From Chara braunii (lineage: Eukaryota > Streptophyta > Charophyceae > Charales > Characeae): DNA of 21,067 nucleotides. The translations under genes were made by a program, and so were the position numbers. Below are positions 1 to 7,646 of this stretch, one piece after another. Below the pieces are notes generated by a model. The model was not told where the DNA came from, did not search any database, and saw nothing but the letters and a program-made list of their open reading frames with translations. The stretch spans positions 1,602,486-1,623,552 of the forward strand of contig BFEA01000044.1 in the NCBI GenBank assembly GCA_003427395.1. Reading direction: 5' to 3'. The stretch's first letter is position 1, and every line of letters begins with the position of its first letter.

Positions 1-1233
1 ATCTCGAGTTGGTGATATCCCGATTTGAGGTCAAGCTTGGAGAAGAACTTGGCGCCGCCCAGTCGTTCGAGGAGGTCGTCGATGCGCGGAAGAGGACCGG
101 CGTTCTTGACGGTTTGCGCGTTGAGCTTGCGATAATCGATGCACAACCGCAGCTCCTTGTTCTTCTTCCGGACGAAGAGAACGGGAGCACCGTATGACGA
201 AGAGCTAGGCCGAATCCAACCTTTCTCGAGAAGATCGTCGAGTTGTGCCCTTAGCACACTTAACTCTTCCTCGCTCATGCGGTAGATGCAACCACGCGGA
301 GGTACGGTCCCGTCCTCGAGGATGATCTCGTGGCGGATGGGCTGATCAGGTACTACTTCGTGTGGTGTTTCGAACACGTCGTCATAGGCGTGGAGAAGCT
401 CGGTGATGCGCGGGTCCAGTGGTGAGTCCGTCAATGGAATGTCTTGGGGTGGGAGGGCGTGGAGAAAACACACCCCCATCTCCTCGATGTCATCCCGGAT
501 GATGGAAGCGCGAATGCTTGCGGCGGACACCACGTGGCAGCTGATCGAAGGTTGAAAAGGAGACACCGTGCATAGGACTAGTACTCCGTTCCGATCACGA
601 ACGTGAACGGTGCGGCGGTAGAAGTTCACCGAGTGATCCTCGCTTCGTAGCAATAACATGCCCAAGATCATGTCGAACTTGGTGTCCAAAATATCGAAGG
701 CCACGGCCTCGCTTGCATGCGGGGCAAAGTACACGGGGACGGCATCAATGCATCGGTCGATTGACTTGTGCGTGTGACCGCTGGCCAACGTGACTTGTGT
801 GGGCTGCGACTTCGTCCGAACGCGTGGCCCAAGGCCAGCGCGTACCATAAAGTCTTGGCTCATGTAGTTGCGAGTAGCTCCGCAATCGATCAAAGCGCTG
901 CAGGTCGCCTCTCCGATCTGAATGCGTATGTACAACAATGGCGCGTCGATGTCATCGTACCGTTGTGTCTTGAACTCGCGGTTGATCTTCGCAATGTAGG
1001 CGTGAAGGGCGACAACCTCTACTCCGGCGTCCACCAACGGCGTTGGTACTGCAGTGTGCAAGTAATCCCGCAATTGTGCCATGAGCACGTTGCAATCCGG
1101 TTTCGGCAATCGACTGGACGGGGGAAGGGGCATCCATTGGAAGTCCGCAAACGTCAACGTGTCGAGCTCTTCAAGTCTTGACCATGTCGTTGAATCCCCA
1201 GCGATAGATAGCGGCGAAGTTGCCGACTCGGTT
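1..1233 (-). CDS. pol: Element A pol: aspartic protease and start of reverse transcriptase (partial)
   Basis: This is an open minus-strand frame that leaves the window at base 1; no ATG is claimed for it, although an in-frame ATG lies at 1080-1082. Near 855-890 it reads [16 protein letters not shown], the retropepsin-type active site, with DCG where D-S/T-G is usual. A second protease segment, [14 protein letters not shown], follows near 660-700. The RT begins around 180-250 with GWIRP and YGAPVLFV, then [21 protein letters not shown] and [12 protein letters not shown], the last carrying the first catalytic aspartate. The YxDD motif lies off the edge. Upstream, the gag-side reading frame joins near 1230 by a frameshift. 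I spot-checked the frame at several points and found no stop. The product would process the polyprotein and copy element RNA in the particle. Confidence 0.85.
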
Positions 1234-1829
1234 GCATGGTAGTGAAACCGTGATTGCGGTGGATTGTTGCACGTGGAGTGGTTGGTCCAAAGGTGGGACC
1301 AAGTGGATAGCATAATCCTCATAAGTAAACCGAGGACTTGCGACATTCGCATCCTCCCCAGATGTGTAGGAGGCCGCTAGCAAGGCGGCCGAATTTGGCG
1401 GAGTGAGAGGTGGAGCCGCCTCACCTCCCGTGCAACTCAGTTTCCCAAGTTGGTGCGAGGCCGAACATCCTCCTTGCCTTGATCCAGGTATTGGGAGATC
1501 TTGTGCTTGGTGTTGTTGCACCAATAGCAGCAACCATACCGGCCGCACCACTTGTATTCGGCCTCGGTCAAGTGAAACTTGACCCAAGGTGCTGGCTGTC
1601 CGTTTTCGGCGGCGATGCGGTTTTCGCCTTCCCTTTTCCTCGGGAGTTGTTGTTGCTTTGCGGCTGGACAGCAGCCACCTGATCTCCCTCACGTGATGCT
1701 TGGGTGGCTGCCGGGTCTTCCACAATGTTGTCCGAGTGGACTGCAGCGACATGCTGCGGACGCGGACCAAATTTTCCTTTCTCCACATAGGTTGGCTGCC
1801 ATGCCGACTTCTCGTGTGCAGCCGCCCCT
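1234..1829 (-). pseudogene. gag: Element A gag C-terminal region with degenerate zinc knuckle, multiply frameshifted
   Basis: Gag continues here across three reading frames. The piece following the gag core reads AAAHEKSAWQPTYVEKGKFG and a serine/glutamine-rich linker (about 1580-1829). A second frame carries HLTEAEYKWCGRYG and the nucleocapsid knuckle CYWCNNTKHKISQY (1488-1529), where the spacing C-x2-C-x4-H-x4 is kept but the last cysteine is tyrosine. A third frame (about 1235-1420) carries [20 protein letters not shown] and [20 protein letters not shown], leading towards protease. The frame changes sit near 1590, between 1440 and 1490, and near 1230. The knuckle would bind element RNA. 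As assembled the region cannot make a continuous protein; draft-sequence errors could explain some of the shifts. Confidence 0.7.
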
Positions 1830-2512
1830 ATTGGTCTTGATGATCTCCCTTGCCTTGTCGATGATTTCGGGGAAGGTCGCATATTGCTCGCTATCACCAA
1901 GTGCAAGGCTCAAGGCGGCACATGACCGGATGTAGAACTCCCGGCGCAGATGCGAAAACGACAATTCGAGATCGGGCGTCGCCGCGATCTTTTGCCATTC
2001 CGTGAGCCAGTCGCGTGTCGGTGTGTTTCCTTGCGTCATCGCAAAGAGGCGGTTGATGGCGAGCGTCGGGGCGTCGTCCACGATGAACCGCTTCTTCCAT
2101 AGCTTCGTCATATCTGCCCAAGGAATCTTCGTGTGCAGATCGACGACGTCGACGCCGTGGATGGTTGCCAGGTGGCTAAGCCAGATCTGGCATCCGCCCT
2201 TTGAGTTGAGGAACAGCGCGCCGATGTACGAGCGCTCGGGGACGAAAAGAATCCGAAGTTCCGTCGTAAAGCACTCCCACCAAGGGACCGGGTCTTGATG
2301 CGTATAATCATCGAACTTTTCGATGCAGAATGTCGGCATCTTGTAGTGCTGCGCGGTGTTGCCATCCTTGTTGGGCAACTGGTGCAGTTGCTGAACCTCG
2401 GTCTTCAAGGTGTCCAGCTGCTTGCTGATGGTGGCTGGTGCAGCAAAGGTGTTGATGTCGCCGAGCATTGCGACGACGTGGTCAACTCGTTCCTCTAATT
2501 GGCGGGTAGAGA
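1830..2512 (-). pseudogene. gag: Element A gag core (retrotransposon gag domain)
   Basis: One open minus-strand frame begins with STRQLEERVDHVVAMLGDI and continues through a leucine-rich linker (TLKTEVQQLHQLPNKDGN) into a typical retroelement gag core: KMPTFCIEKFDDYTHQDPVPWW, the W-rich centre with LWKKRFIVDDAP, then LTEWQKI and the cysteine/alanine-rich helix ending near EIIDKAREIIKTN. This domain forms the capsid of the particle. The upstream junction with the coiled-coil part is a frameshift near 2505-2515, and the downstream junction is a frameshift at a cytosine run at 1826-1829. The nominal ORF runs on to 1689, but its last roughly 45 residues are in the wrong frame. The first methionine in frame is at 2468; it is probably not a real start. 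Confidence 0.8.
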
Positions 2513-3037
2513 GGGTGCACTGCTGGACTCGCCAACATTTGGTCTTGGTGAAGATTGCTCCAAGTCCTGTACACGGGAATCAAGTGCCCGTGTAGCATCC
2601 TCGTGCAGATCCTTGTGGTTCCGCACCGCCCGTCGGAGATTCGCCAACTCGGACTGCAGGTGGTTACAAGTGTAAACCAACCGGGTCACGAGTTTGGCCA
2701 GGAACTCCTTGTGCTTCTCTTCCGGTGTCGCGTCGTTGTGCTGCTCAGATGGTTCAAAATGCCAAAACTTGAGCTTTTCGATGCTGGTGGCTTCATGCCG
2801 CTGTAACAGATCCTGGGCCTCCTTGCGGCGTGCCTGGGTATCTGCTTCGGCTTCGGATTGAAGCCACTGTTTTTCAACTGTTGCCGTCGCTTCAGCTTGT
2901 AGGCGGGCAGCCTCAACTGCCGCCTGACGCTGTTCCTCAGCCTCGATCAGTGCGAGCTGAGCTTCGAAACGCTGTCGGTACTCGGCAATGGACTCATTGG
3001 CCAGTTGGCCTGGCATGCCCAAAACTGAGCCCGTCAT
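2495..3037 (-). CDS. gag: Element A gag N-terminal coiled-coil segment
   Basis: This 180-residue frame starts at ATG 3037 in a perfect Kozak context (GCCACC directly before the ATG, at 3038-3043), so I take it as the true start of gag. Residues about 15-85 are rich in Glu, Gln, Ala and Arg with heptad-like spacing, for example EYRQRFEAQLALIEAEEQRQ, and predict a long coiled coil. A second helical stretch lies near residues 105-165. Such coiled coils at the gag N terminus could drive particle assembly; that is inference. The frame ends at a stop at 2495 that looks like the result of a 1-nt indel, because the adjacent frame continues STRQLEERV directly into the gag core. Confidence 0.75.
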   Translation of the reverse strand: MTGSVLGMPGQLANESIAEYRQRFEAQLALIEAEEQRQAAVEAARLQAEATATVEKQWLQSEAEADTQARRKEAQDLLQRHEATSIEKLKFWHFEPSEQHNDATPEEKHKEFLAKLVTRLVYTCNHLQSELANLRRAVRNHKDLHEDATRALDSRVQDLEQSSPRPNVGESSSAPSLPAN

Positions 3038-3052
3038 GGTGGCGGGGCACTA

Positions 3053-3119
3053 CTGATGTGGCACTGTGGCACTGCTGACGTGGCACTGCTGACGTGGCAT
3101 TGTTGTTGACGTGGCACTG
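3053..3119. promoter_or_regulatory. Cluster of TGACGTGGCA repeats next to the gag start
   Basis: On the plus strand TGACGTGGCA occurs at 3076-3085, 3090-3099 and 3107-3116, with a variant TGATGTGGCA at 3054-3063 and a shortened CTGTGGCA in between. Each full copy has an ACGT core flanked as in plant bZIP-binding hexamer or G-box-like sites (family knowledge). Whether it acts as a promoter, an enhancer or a leader structure is unknown. Confidence 0.4.
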
Positions 3120-3390
3120 TACCAACCCGGGAATGCATGCAAAGGGGTGGGCGGGAGGGAAAACGCAGGTAGGTAACCAACCCAGCTACACTTTCCTCCC
3201 GGTCCTAATCAACAGACTAAAATAAATAGAAAAATAAAAGAAGAGGATCACCCCCCTTTTTTTTTTTTTGTATATATGTCGATCTGCTATGAGTGAGGTA
3301 TGTCAGAAGAGTACTATGAGCAAGATCTAGGCCAGGTTCGGCAAAGTTTAGGCTTCCACAAAAATGCGATCTTGAAAAAAAAATTAAAAA

Positions 3391-3823
3391 ATTGCGAAAT
3401 AGAGTAGAGATGCGATTTTCAGAAAAGAAGTAAATCCAGTTTTTGAGAATATGGCAACCTCCTAATANGCCTAAAACGAAATGCTGGTAGGCTTCGCAAG
3501 ATTTCGGTTTTCAAAAAAAATTTGCGAGATAGAATGGAGATTCGATTTTCAGAAAAGAATAAATCCGGTTTCCGAGAATATGACCACCTCTATCGGTATC
3601 CTAATATGCCTAGAAAACGAAATGTTAACATCAGAAATTTTCGGCTATGTATGCGAACATCAGAGAAACGAAATGCTACTATCAGGAATTTTTAGATAAA
3701 ACGAAATGCGATTATCAGAAATTTTCAGATATTTGTTGCGTGAAAACGAAATACTAATATCAGAAATTTTCAGGTAAAACGAAATGCGATTATCAGAAAT
3801 TTTCAGATATTTGTTGCGAGAAA
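3391..3823. repeat. Nested tandem repeats in the element A leader
   Basis: Two diverged copies of a unit of about 130-140 bp lie at about 3391-3520 and 3521-3660, each starting TTGCGAnATAGA and running to AAAACGAAATG. They lead into a shorter motif beginning ACGAAAT and containing ATCAGAAATTTTCAG, which starts at 3617, 3668, 3701, 3746 and 3779. The spacings of 33 and 45 bp alternate, giving a higher-order 78-bp repeat (3668-3745, 3746-3823). Confidence 0.75.
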
Positions 3824-3903
3824 AAAAATTCAGAGATTTGACGAAGTCCTTCTTGATTTAATAATGAGTAATCAATAGATCGAGCAAGTTGAATGAGAGG
3901 TCT

Positions 3904-3915
3904 GCTCCGATACCA
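3904..3915 (-). other. Primer-binding site of element A (initiator tRNA-Met type)
   Basis: The minus strand reads TGGTATCGGAGC, one mismatch from TGGTATCAGAGC, the site complementary to the 3' end of plant initiator tRNA-Met. It starts 3 nt inside the LTR edge at 3919, as expected for minus-strand DNA priming. Confidence 0.85.
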
Positions 3916-4368
3916 AACTGTTGCATACTGTAACGGTGCAGACCAGAACAAGAACCAACCTCTCTCACAAAGTACAAGATAGCGTAGCGGAAGACTTGGA
4001 TACAAATGATTCGAACAATCAATATTGCAATGCAGCCCCAAACATACATCATCATCATCACTCCATGGTGTGAAGGGGCCTGGCGCTCACACAGGAAGAA
4101 TGCGCCAGTCCCCAACCATACACAGACGAAGAAGAGGGGGGTTAGACGAAGAAGAGGGGAAGATGGGAATGTTGTCAACACCGAGTCTTCGACACAAGTC
4201 CAAATAGTCCCTCGTCAAAATGTCTGAATCCCAATGTCGAGTCTGGATCCAATGTCGTCAAGTCTCAAGTCACAAATCTCTCTCTCTGTCGTAGTCCGCT
4301 GATACTGAGACGTCAGGTACTGAGAGGGTGAAGAAGACATGATGGACTTAGAAGAGGAAGAAGAAGAA

Positions 4369-4372
<4 letters not shown>

Positions 4373-4432
<60 letters not shown>
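4373..4432. repeat. (CT)n microsatellite, about 30 units
   Basis: Uninterrupted CT dinucleotides inside the element A LTR, ending shortly before an N at 4439. Its length in the real genome is uncertain because the assembly has a gap beside it. Confidence 0.95.
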
Positions 4433-4436
<4 letters not shown>

Positions 4437-4917
4437 CCNGTACTAACCTGTGATGTTGGCGCCTTGATGCAGGTACCTTGAAGATGAAGCTGGAGCTATG
4501 GCGCCACAGGTAAGTCTCCCTGGCCTCCGCCAGCCATCTCTCTCTCTCACCTCCTCTTACCTCTACTAGCGCCCAGCGCTGAAGACTACTGCTAGCGCTA
4601 AGCTACTCCTGCANCGCTCCTCCAGAGTGNTGCTGCCGAATCCTGAAGACTACTACTGCCTCCCTCTGACTGCCCGTGAAGTGCATGGGAACTCCATATG
4701 TACTACCTCGGCCTGCCTCCTGACTGCCTGCAGCTGCAGGGCGGGACAGTCCAGGAGGCTGCTCTTGCCAATGCCGAGGTGAGCCAGGGCCTGCCGCTGC
4801 AGCTCCTGCTGCGGCTGGNGTGGGAACAGGCCAAAAATAGCCTGTTCCCGAAACCCTGGNTTGGTGCCTGACTGTTAGGGCAGGTCGATCTTATGAGGGC
4901 CCGAAAGTGGCCCTCCG

Positions 4918-5094
4918 TTTCAGGCTGAAAAGACTCAGGGCCTGGAAGGCCCTGTTTTAGGCTGAAACGACATAGGGCCTGCAGGCCCTCGTTTTTCAGT
5001 CTTTCAGGCTGAAACGACACGGGGCCTGTAAGGCCTTGTTTCTAGGCTTTTAGGCTGAGACTGCGGGACAGGCCCTGCAGGCCCGTGTGGCTGC
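4918..5094. repeat. Four tandem units in the U3 of the element A LTR
   Basis: AGGCTGA starts at 4922, 4959, 5006 and 5052 (spacings 37, 47 and 46). Each is followed by a near-palindrome of the type GGGCCTGnAGGCCC. U3 repeats of this kind often carry enhancer sites; function here is inference. Confidence 0.7.
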
Positions 5095-5646
5095 GCAGTA
5101 TGCCACAGTGTTCAGAAAGTAGCATTGCACCAATATAACACCAATGGAGAATAGTAGCACTGAAAATCAATGTCAACGAGAGCTTGCTCTCGCCACCACC
5201 AACATATGTATCGAGTCCCTATCCCCCTATCTGGCGCTCGACGCCCAGCCTACTCCCTACACATCTACTACTAGCCTACTTATTGACAATGCAACTGTTG
5301 ACGTCAGCAGCACCCAAAGTACTTGAAGATGTCGCCCATGCAGAACCATCGCCAATACCAGGTATGTGCCTTCACATCATCATCATCATCCTTCTCTCTC
5401 TCCCTTGACTCTCTCCCACGTCTTCCTTTGTTTTACACCCGAAGACCACCCCTGCGCCTCACTGTACATCCGAGCCCTGCCAGCTATGGAGGCTGGGCTA
5501 TGGCGCTGCCCTCAGCAGCGTCCTACTCCTTGCACGACCGCACCTGCTCGCACCTCGCCTCTCAGCGCTAGCAGCAGCCCGCGAGCTTCAGCTTGAGCAG
5601 CGCTACCGCCAGCATGCGAGTGCCCGAATCCCTGGCCAGGCAGCGA

Positions 5647-5669
5647 GCTCTTTCCTATATGGAAAGAGC
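5647..5669. other. LTR hairpin 1 (element B, left copy)
   Basis: A perfect inverted repeat: GCTCTTTCC, loop TATAT, GGAAAGAGC. The same hairpin is at 12435-12457, and a variant form is in element C at 14415-14447. Confidence 0.6.
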
Positions 5670-5774
5670 CTGCCTCATTCGGCAGCCTGGCTGGACTGGC
5701 CTGGGCCCAGAANTTCCTATATGGAAAGAGCCTGCCTCATTCGGCAGCCTGGCTGGACTGGCCTGGGCCCAGAA
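5652..5774. repeat. Exact 61-bp direct repeat around a single N
   Basis: Bases 5652-5712 and 5714-5774 are identical, separated only by an N at 5713. The other LTR copy (from 12440) has the segment once. This looks like two contig ends joined without merging their overlap, rather than a biological duplication. Confidence 0.85.
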
Positions 5775-6020
5775 GCTTCCGGTAGGCCCCAGGATGCTGC
5801 GCCTCTGGTGCAGCTACTGGGCCTCATTCGGTTGGGCCTCCCAACTGTCTGTGTATTAGGCTGCGAAACTCGCCCAGGGCCTGTGCTTTCGGAAAGGCCT
5901 AGAAGGCCTGGGAATTTCCACGCTGCTAGGCCTGTGTTTTCCTCCAACCAACTGGCACGACGAAACTGCCTGGACCCCAAATATGAAATTGACAGCCAAG
6001 GGCCTCACGTAATTTGTTAG

Positions 6021-6043
6021 GCCCGCCTTCACTTAGGGCGGGC
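6021..6043. other. LTR hairpin 2 (element B, left copy)
   Basis: GCCCGCC, nine-base loop, GGCGGGC. It is repeated at 12747-12769 and, with one G-T pair, in element C at 14645-14667. Confidence 0.6.
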
Positions 6044-6093
6044 ACATTTGCTGCAGGGGCCCCTTAGGCCTCCCGAGGACTCAGATCCTCACA

Positions 6094-6105
6094 TTCCCTC
6101 CTCCT
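6094..6105 (-). other. Polypurine tract of element B
   Basis: The minus strand reads AGGAGGAGGGAA directly before the 3' LTR start. It would prime plus-strand DNA synthesis. Confidence 0.7.
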
Positions 6106-6133
6106 GTACTTCGATAGTCCTCTGAGAAGTTTT

Positions 6134-6601
6134 CTATTCTGCAGGCATCTTCCCTTTACGATCTCTTTCATAGCCTGCAATGACTTGAGGTGCAGTTCTC
6201 ACGAGTTCTTCTCTGATGAACCACCGATCTTTGCTGGGGTCCAGATGATGTCTGAATCTGACCCGGTACTGCATTTTTGGCTTAGGAGGGCGGCCTCTGC
6301 CCGGTGGTCGAGGAACAGGCATCAGACGATGCTCCACGATGATCTGGTCTATGTCCACTTCGCCATCCATGGTTGGGGGCAGCATTGATCTCCTGGAGGG
6401 AAACTGATCTGTGGCAGCGAAAGGTGCCAACTTGGATGCATGGAAAACAGGGTAAGTGCGCAAGTGTGGAGGGATGCGAATCACGTTTGAGGGCCCATCC
6501 GGTTGATCCCCTACAATGTCCAAGATCTCCCAGGGCCCAAAGTACTGTGGCATCAGTTTTCGTGGAACCCCCATCTCCTGAGCTAGTTCAGATGACTTCA
6601 C
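6134..6601 (-). pseudogene. pol: Element B integrase C terminus with chromodomain-like tail
   Basis: This is the last 155 residues of pol. The start (KSSELAQEMGVPRKLMPQYFGPW) is the conserved linker after the integrase core. GPWEILDIVGD and VFHASKLAPF are the typical Ty3/gypsy integrase C-terminal motif. Residues about 85-145 look like a divergent chromodomain: VDIDQIIVEHRL, a basic proline/glycine insert (PRPPGRGRPPKPK), then YRVRFRHHLDPSKDRWF, then REELVRTAPQVIAGYER, matching the pattern EVExIL...YLVKWKG...W...L...LI..Y. Chromodomains of this clade steer insertion to marked chromatin (family knowledge). The aromatic cage looks incomplete. The frame is offset from the upstream integrase by a 2-bp TG duplication near 6597-6600. 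The natural stop is at 6134. Confidence 0.75.
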
Positions 6602-7035
6602 ACCCAGACTCTATCACCTACCTGAAAGTTAGAGGGCCGTCTATGTTTATTCTCAGATGTGATCATAGCATCCTGAGACTTCCTAATATGTTCAACGGCC
6701 TGCTGCAGCATCTGTTCATACTGGACAGCAAACTCTATGCTGCCAGGTGCTGCAGTGGGTTGCCTTTCTGGTAGCAGAAAGTCAAGTGCACTTCTGGGCT
6801 TCCAACCAAGATGCAGCTGGTTGGGAGTCGTACCAGTAGTACCGTGCACGGCATTGTTGTACAGGCTGGCGACGAGAGGTAACTTCTCATCCCAGTTATC
6901 CTGACTTGGCTTAATATAATGCCGAAGCAAGTGCTGTACTACCCGGTTCATTTGTTCTGCCTGGCCATTTGACTCAGGGTGATCCCCTGAGGTCGTTTGG
7001 AGCTGGTACCCATCTGTTCCGCTGTCGTTTGCCAC
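6598..7035 (-). pseudogene. pol: Element B integrase catalytic core, second half
   Basis: The frame reads LQTTSGDHPESNGQAEQMNR, which contains the third catalytic residue (E of HPESNGQAE) of the D-D-E integrase. It goes on with LPLVASLYNNAVHGTTGTTP, the conserved LGWKPRSALDFLLPER, an Ala/Gln helix and FQVGDRVWV. It is displaced from the first half of the core by a small indel near 7005, so the first residues after the nominal methionine at 7035 are out of register. It ends at TGA 6598, created by a 2-bp duplication: removing TG would read straight into the C-terminal piece. The last half is almost undamaged otherwise. Confidence 0.82.
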
Positions 7036-7310
7036 AGTTCGCTGGTAAACCTTACATCCTTGTCACTTACTATCGACGTAGGTAGTCCAAAATCCCTGAC
7101 CCAGTTATCCAAAAACAGTTTGATGACGTAGTCAGTTTTAGCAGTTTCTGGCATAGCAACAAGTCTTGCATACTTAGAAAAGCGGTCCACTATCACAAAG
7201 ATGTGCCTTTTTCCCGACCTGCTAGTCACAAGGGTATCCATGAAATCCATGGATACACTCTGACCAGGACCTTCAGGAATCGGCAAGGGCTTGATGAGCC
7301 CAAGCGGAGC
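6948..7310 (-). pseudogene. pol: Element B integrase catalytic core, first half
   Basis: This holds SVSMDFMDTLVTS, with the first catalytic aspartate, then IFVIVDRFSKYARLVAM and GLPTSIVSDKDVRFTSELWQ, with the second. Both match the retroviral integrase core fold (rve family). It is in the same frame as RT and RNase H. It is cut off upstream by TAG at 7311-7313, where element C has CAA (Gln) and CAG is the likely ancestor. Downstream it drifts out of frame after TTAEQMGT near 7005, and the ORF ends at 6948. A full enzyme would bring LTR ends to target DNA in the nucleus. Confidence 0.82.
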
Positions 7311-7646
7311 CTAAGTCCTGGGTTTGTCCCTTTGGCAAACCTGGCAGGTTTCAACGTACCTTTTTGCATCTTGCATCATAGTGGGCCACCAGAACTTCTG
7401 CACTAGATTAGCTGAAGTCTTTTTATAACCAAAATGACCAGTTGCATCATGACATTCCCCTAAAAATAAACTACGCAAAGACTCACTACTGGGAACACAC
7501 AACCTCTTCTTCCCTGCCTTCTCAAGAAACAGCAAGCCGTCTACCATCGTAAATTCATCCAAAGTTTTTTTGTCCTTTGCTTGGAATCTACGGATGATCT
7601 CAGACATAACTGGATCTTGCTGATAGGCTTCCACCAATGATCGAGT
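7311..7646 (-). pseudogene. pol: Element B integrase zinc-binding (H2C2) region
   Basis: It begins TRSLVEAYQQDPVMSEIIRR after an in-frame TGA at 7647-7649 (element C has the sense text ELTR here). The zinc-binding motif is complete: HDATGH, then 30 or so residues, then CQVCQRDKP. The intervening GYKKTSANLVQKFWWPTM is the usual helix of the integrase H2C2 family, which helps integrase form multimers on LTR ends. It stays in the same frame as RNase H upstream and the integrase core downstream, separated only by single stops. Confidence 0.82.

Larger units (their letters stand above)
3038..3903 (-). other. Element A 5' leader (untranslated region)
   Basis: This lies between the gag ATG and the primer-binding site. 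From the gag side it holds a cluster of TGACGTGGCA repeats (3053-3119), a GC-rich stretch with a CCCGGG (about 3121-3230), a C6T13 homopolymer run (3251-3269), then AT-rich DNA made of diverged tandem repeats (3391-3823). I see no ORF of note. One N lies at 3467. Confidence 0.6.
1..5107 (-). mobile_element. Element A: Ty3/gypsy-type LTR retrotransposon, 5' part only
   Basis: Read on the minus strand the order is 5' LTR (3919-5107), primer-binding site (3904-3915), leader (3038-3903), gag (about 1234-3037), then protease and reverse transcriptase (1-1233). Protease followed by RT in one frame fits Ty3/gypsy pol; the integrase part needed to prove that order lies beyond the left edge. Gag is broken by at least four frame changes, while the protease-RT frame is open to position 1. 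The protein family differs from elements B and C. From memory it resembles abundant Chara braunii retroelement proteins. RNase H, integrase and the 3' LTR would lie left of the window. Confidence 0.88.
3919..5107 (-). repeat. Element A 5' LTR (1189 bp)
   Basis: The plus strand starts TGTTGCATACTG at 3919 and ends CAGTATGCCACA at 5107. These are inverted copies of each other with one mismatch, giving the TG...CA ends of an LTR. The primer-binding site follows directly on the inside. The U3 side (right) is GC-rich with four tandem units (4918-5094). The U5/R side (left) contains a (CT)30 tract at 4373-4432. Ns lie at 4439, 4614, 4630, 4819 and 4860. The partner 3' LTR is outside the window, so the direct repeat itself cannot be checked here. 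Confidence 0.82.
5108..6093 (-). repeat. Element B 3' LTR
   Basis: The inner edge is well placed: the minus-strand LTR would start TGTGAGGATC at 6093, right after a polypurine tract. Bases 5597-6093 match 12385-12821 almost exactly, apart from a 62-bp duplication containing an N. The left part (about 5235-5590) has recognisable likeness to element C's LTR (about 14030-14380). The outer (left) end is not determined. Confidence 0.75.

Noticed and set aside
1410-2595. Plus-strand ORFs opposite gag of element A
   Set aside because: They are antisense shadows of the gag frames, which have recognisable domain text on the minus strand.
3251-3269. C6T13 run, purine-rich on the minus strand, as a polypurine tract of another element
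   Set aside because: No LTR-like segment with matching ends follows it, and it lies inside the leader of element A between primer site and gag.
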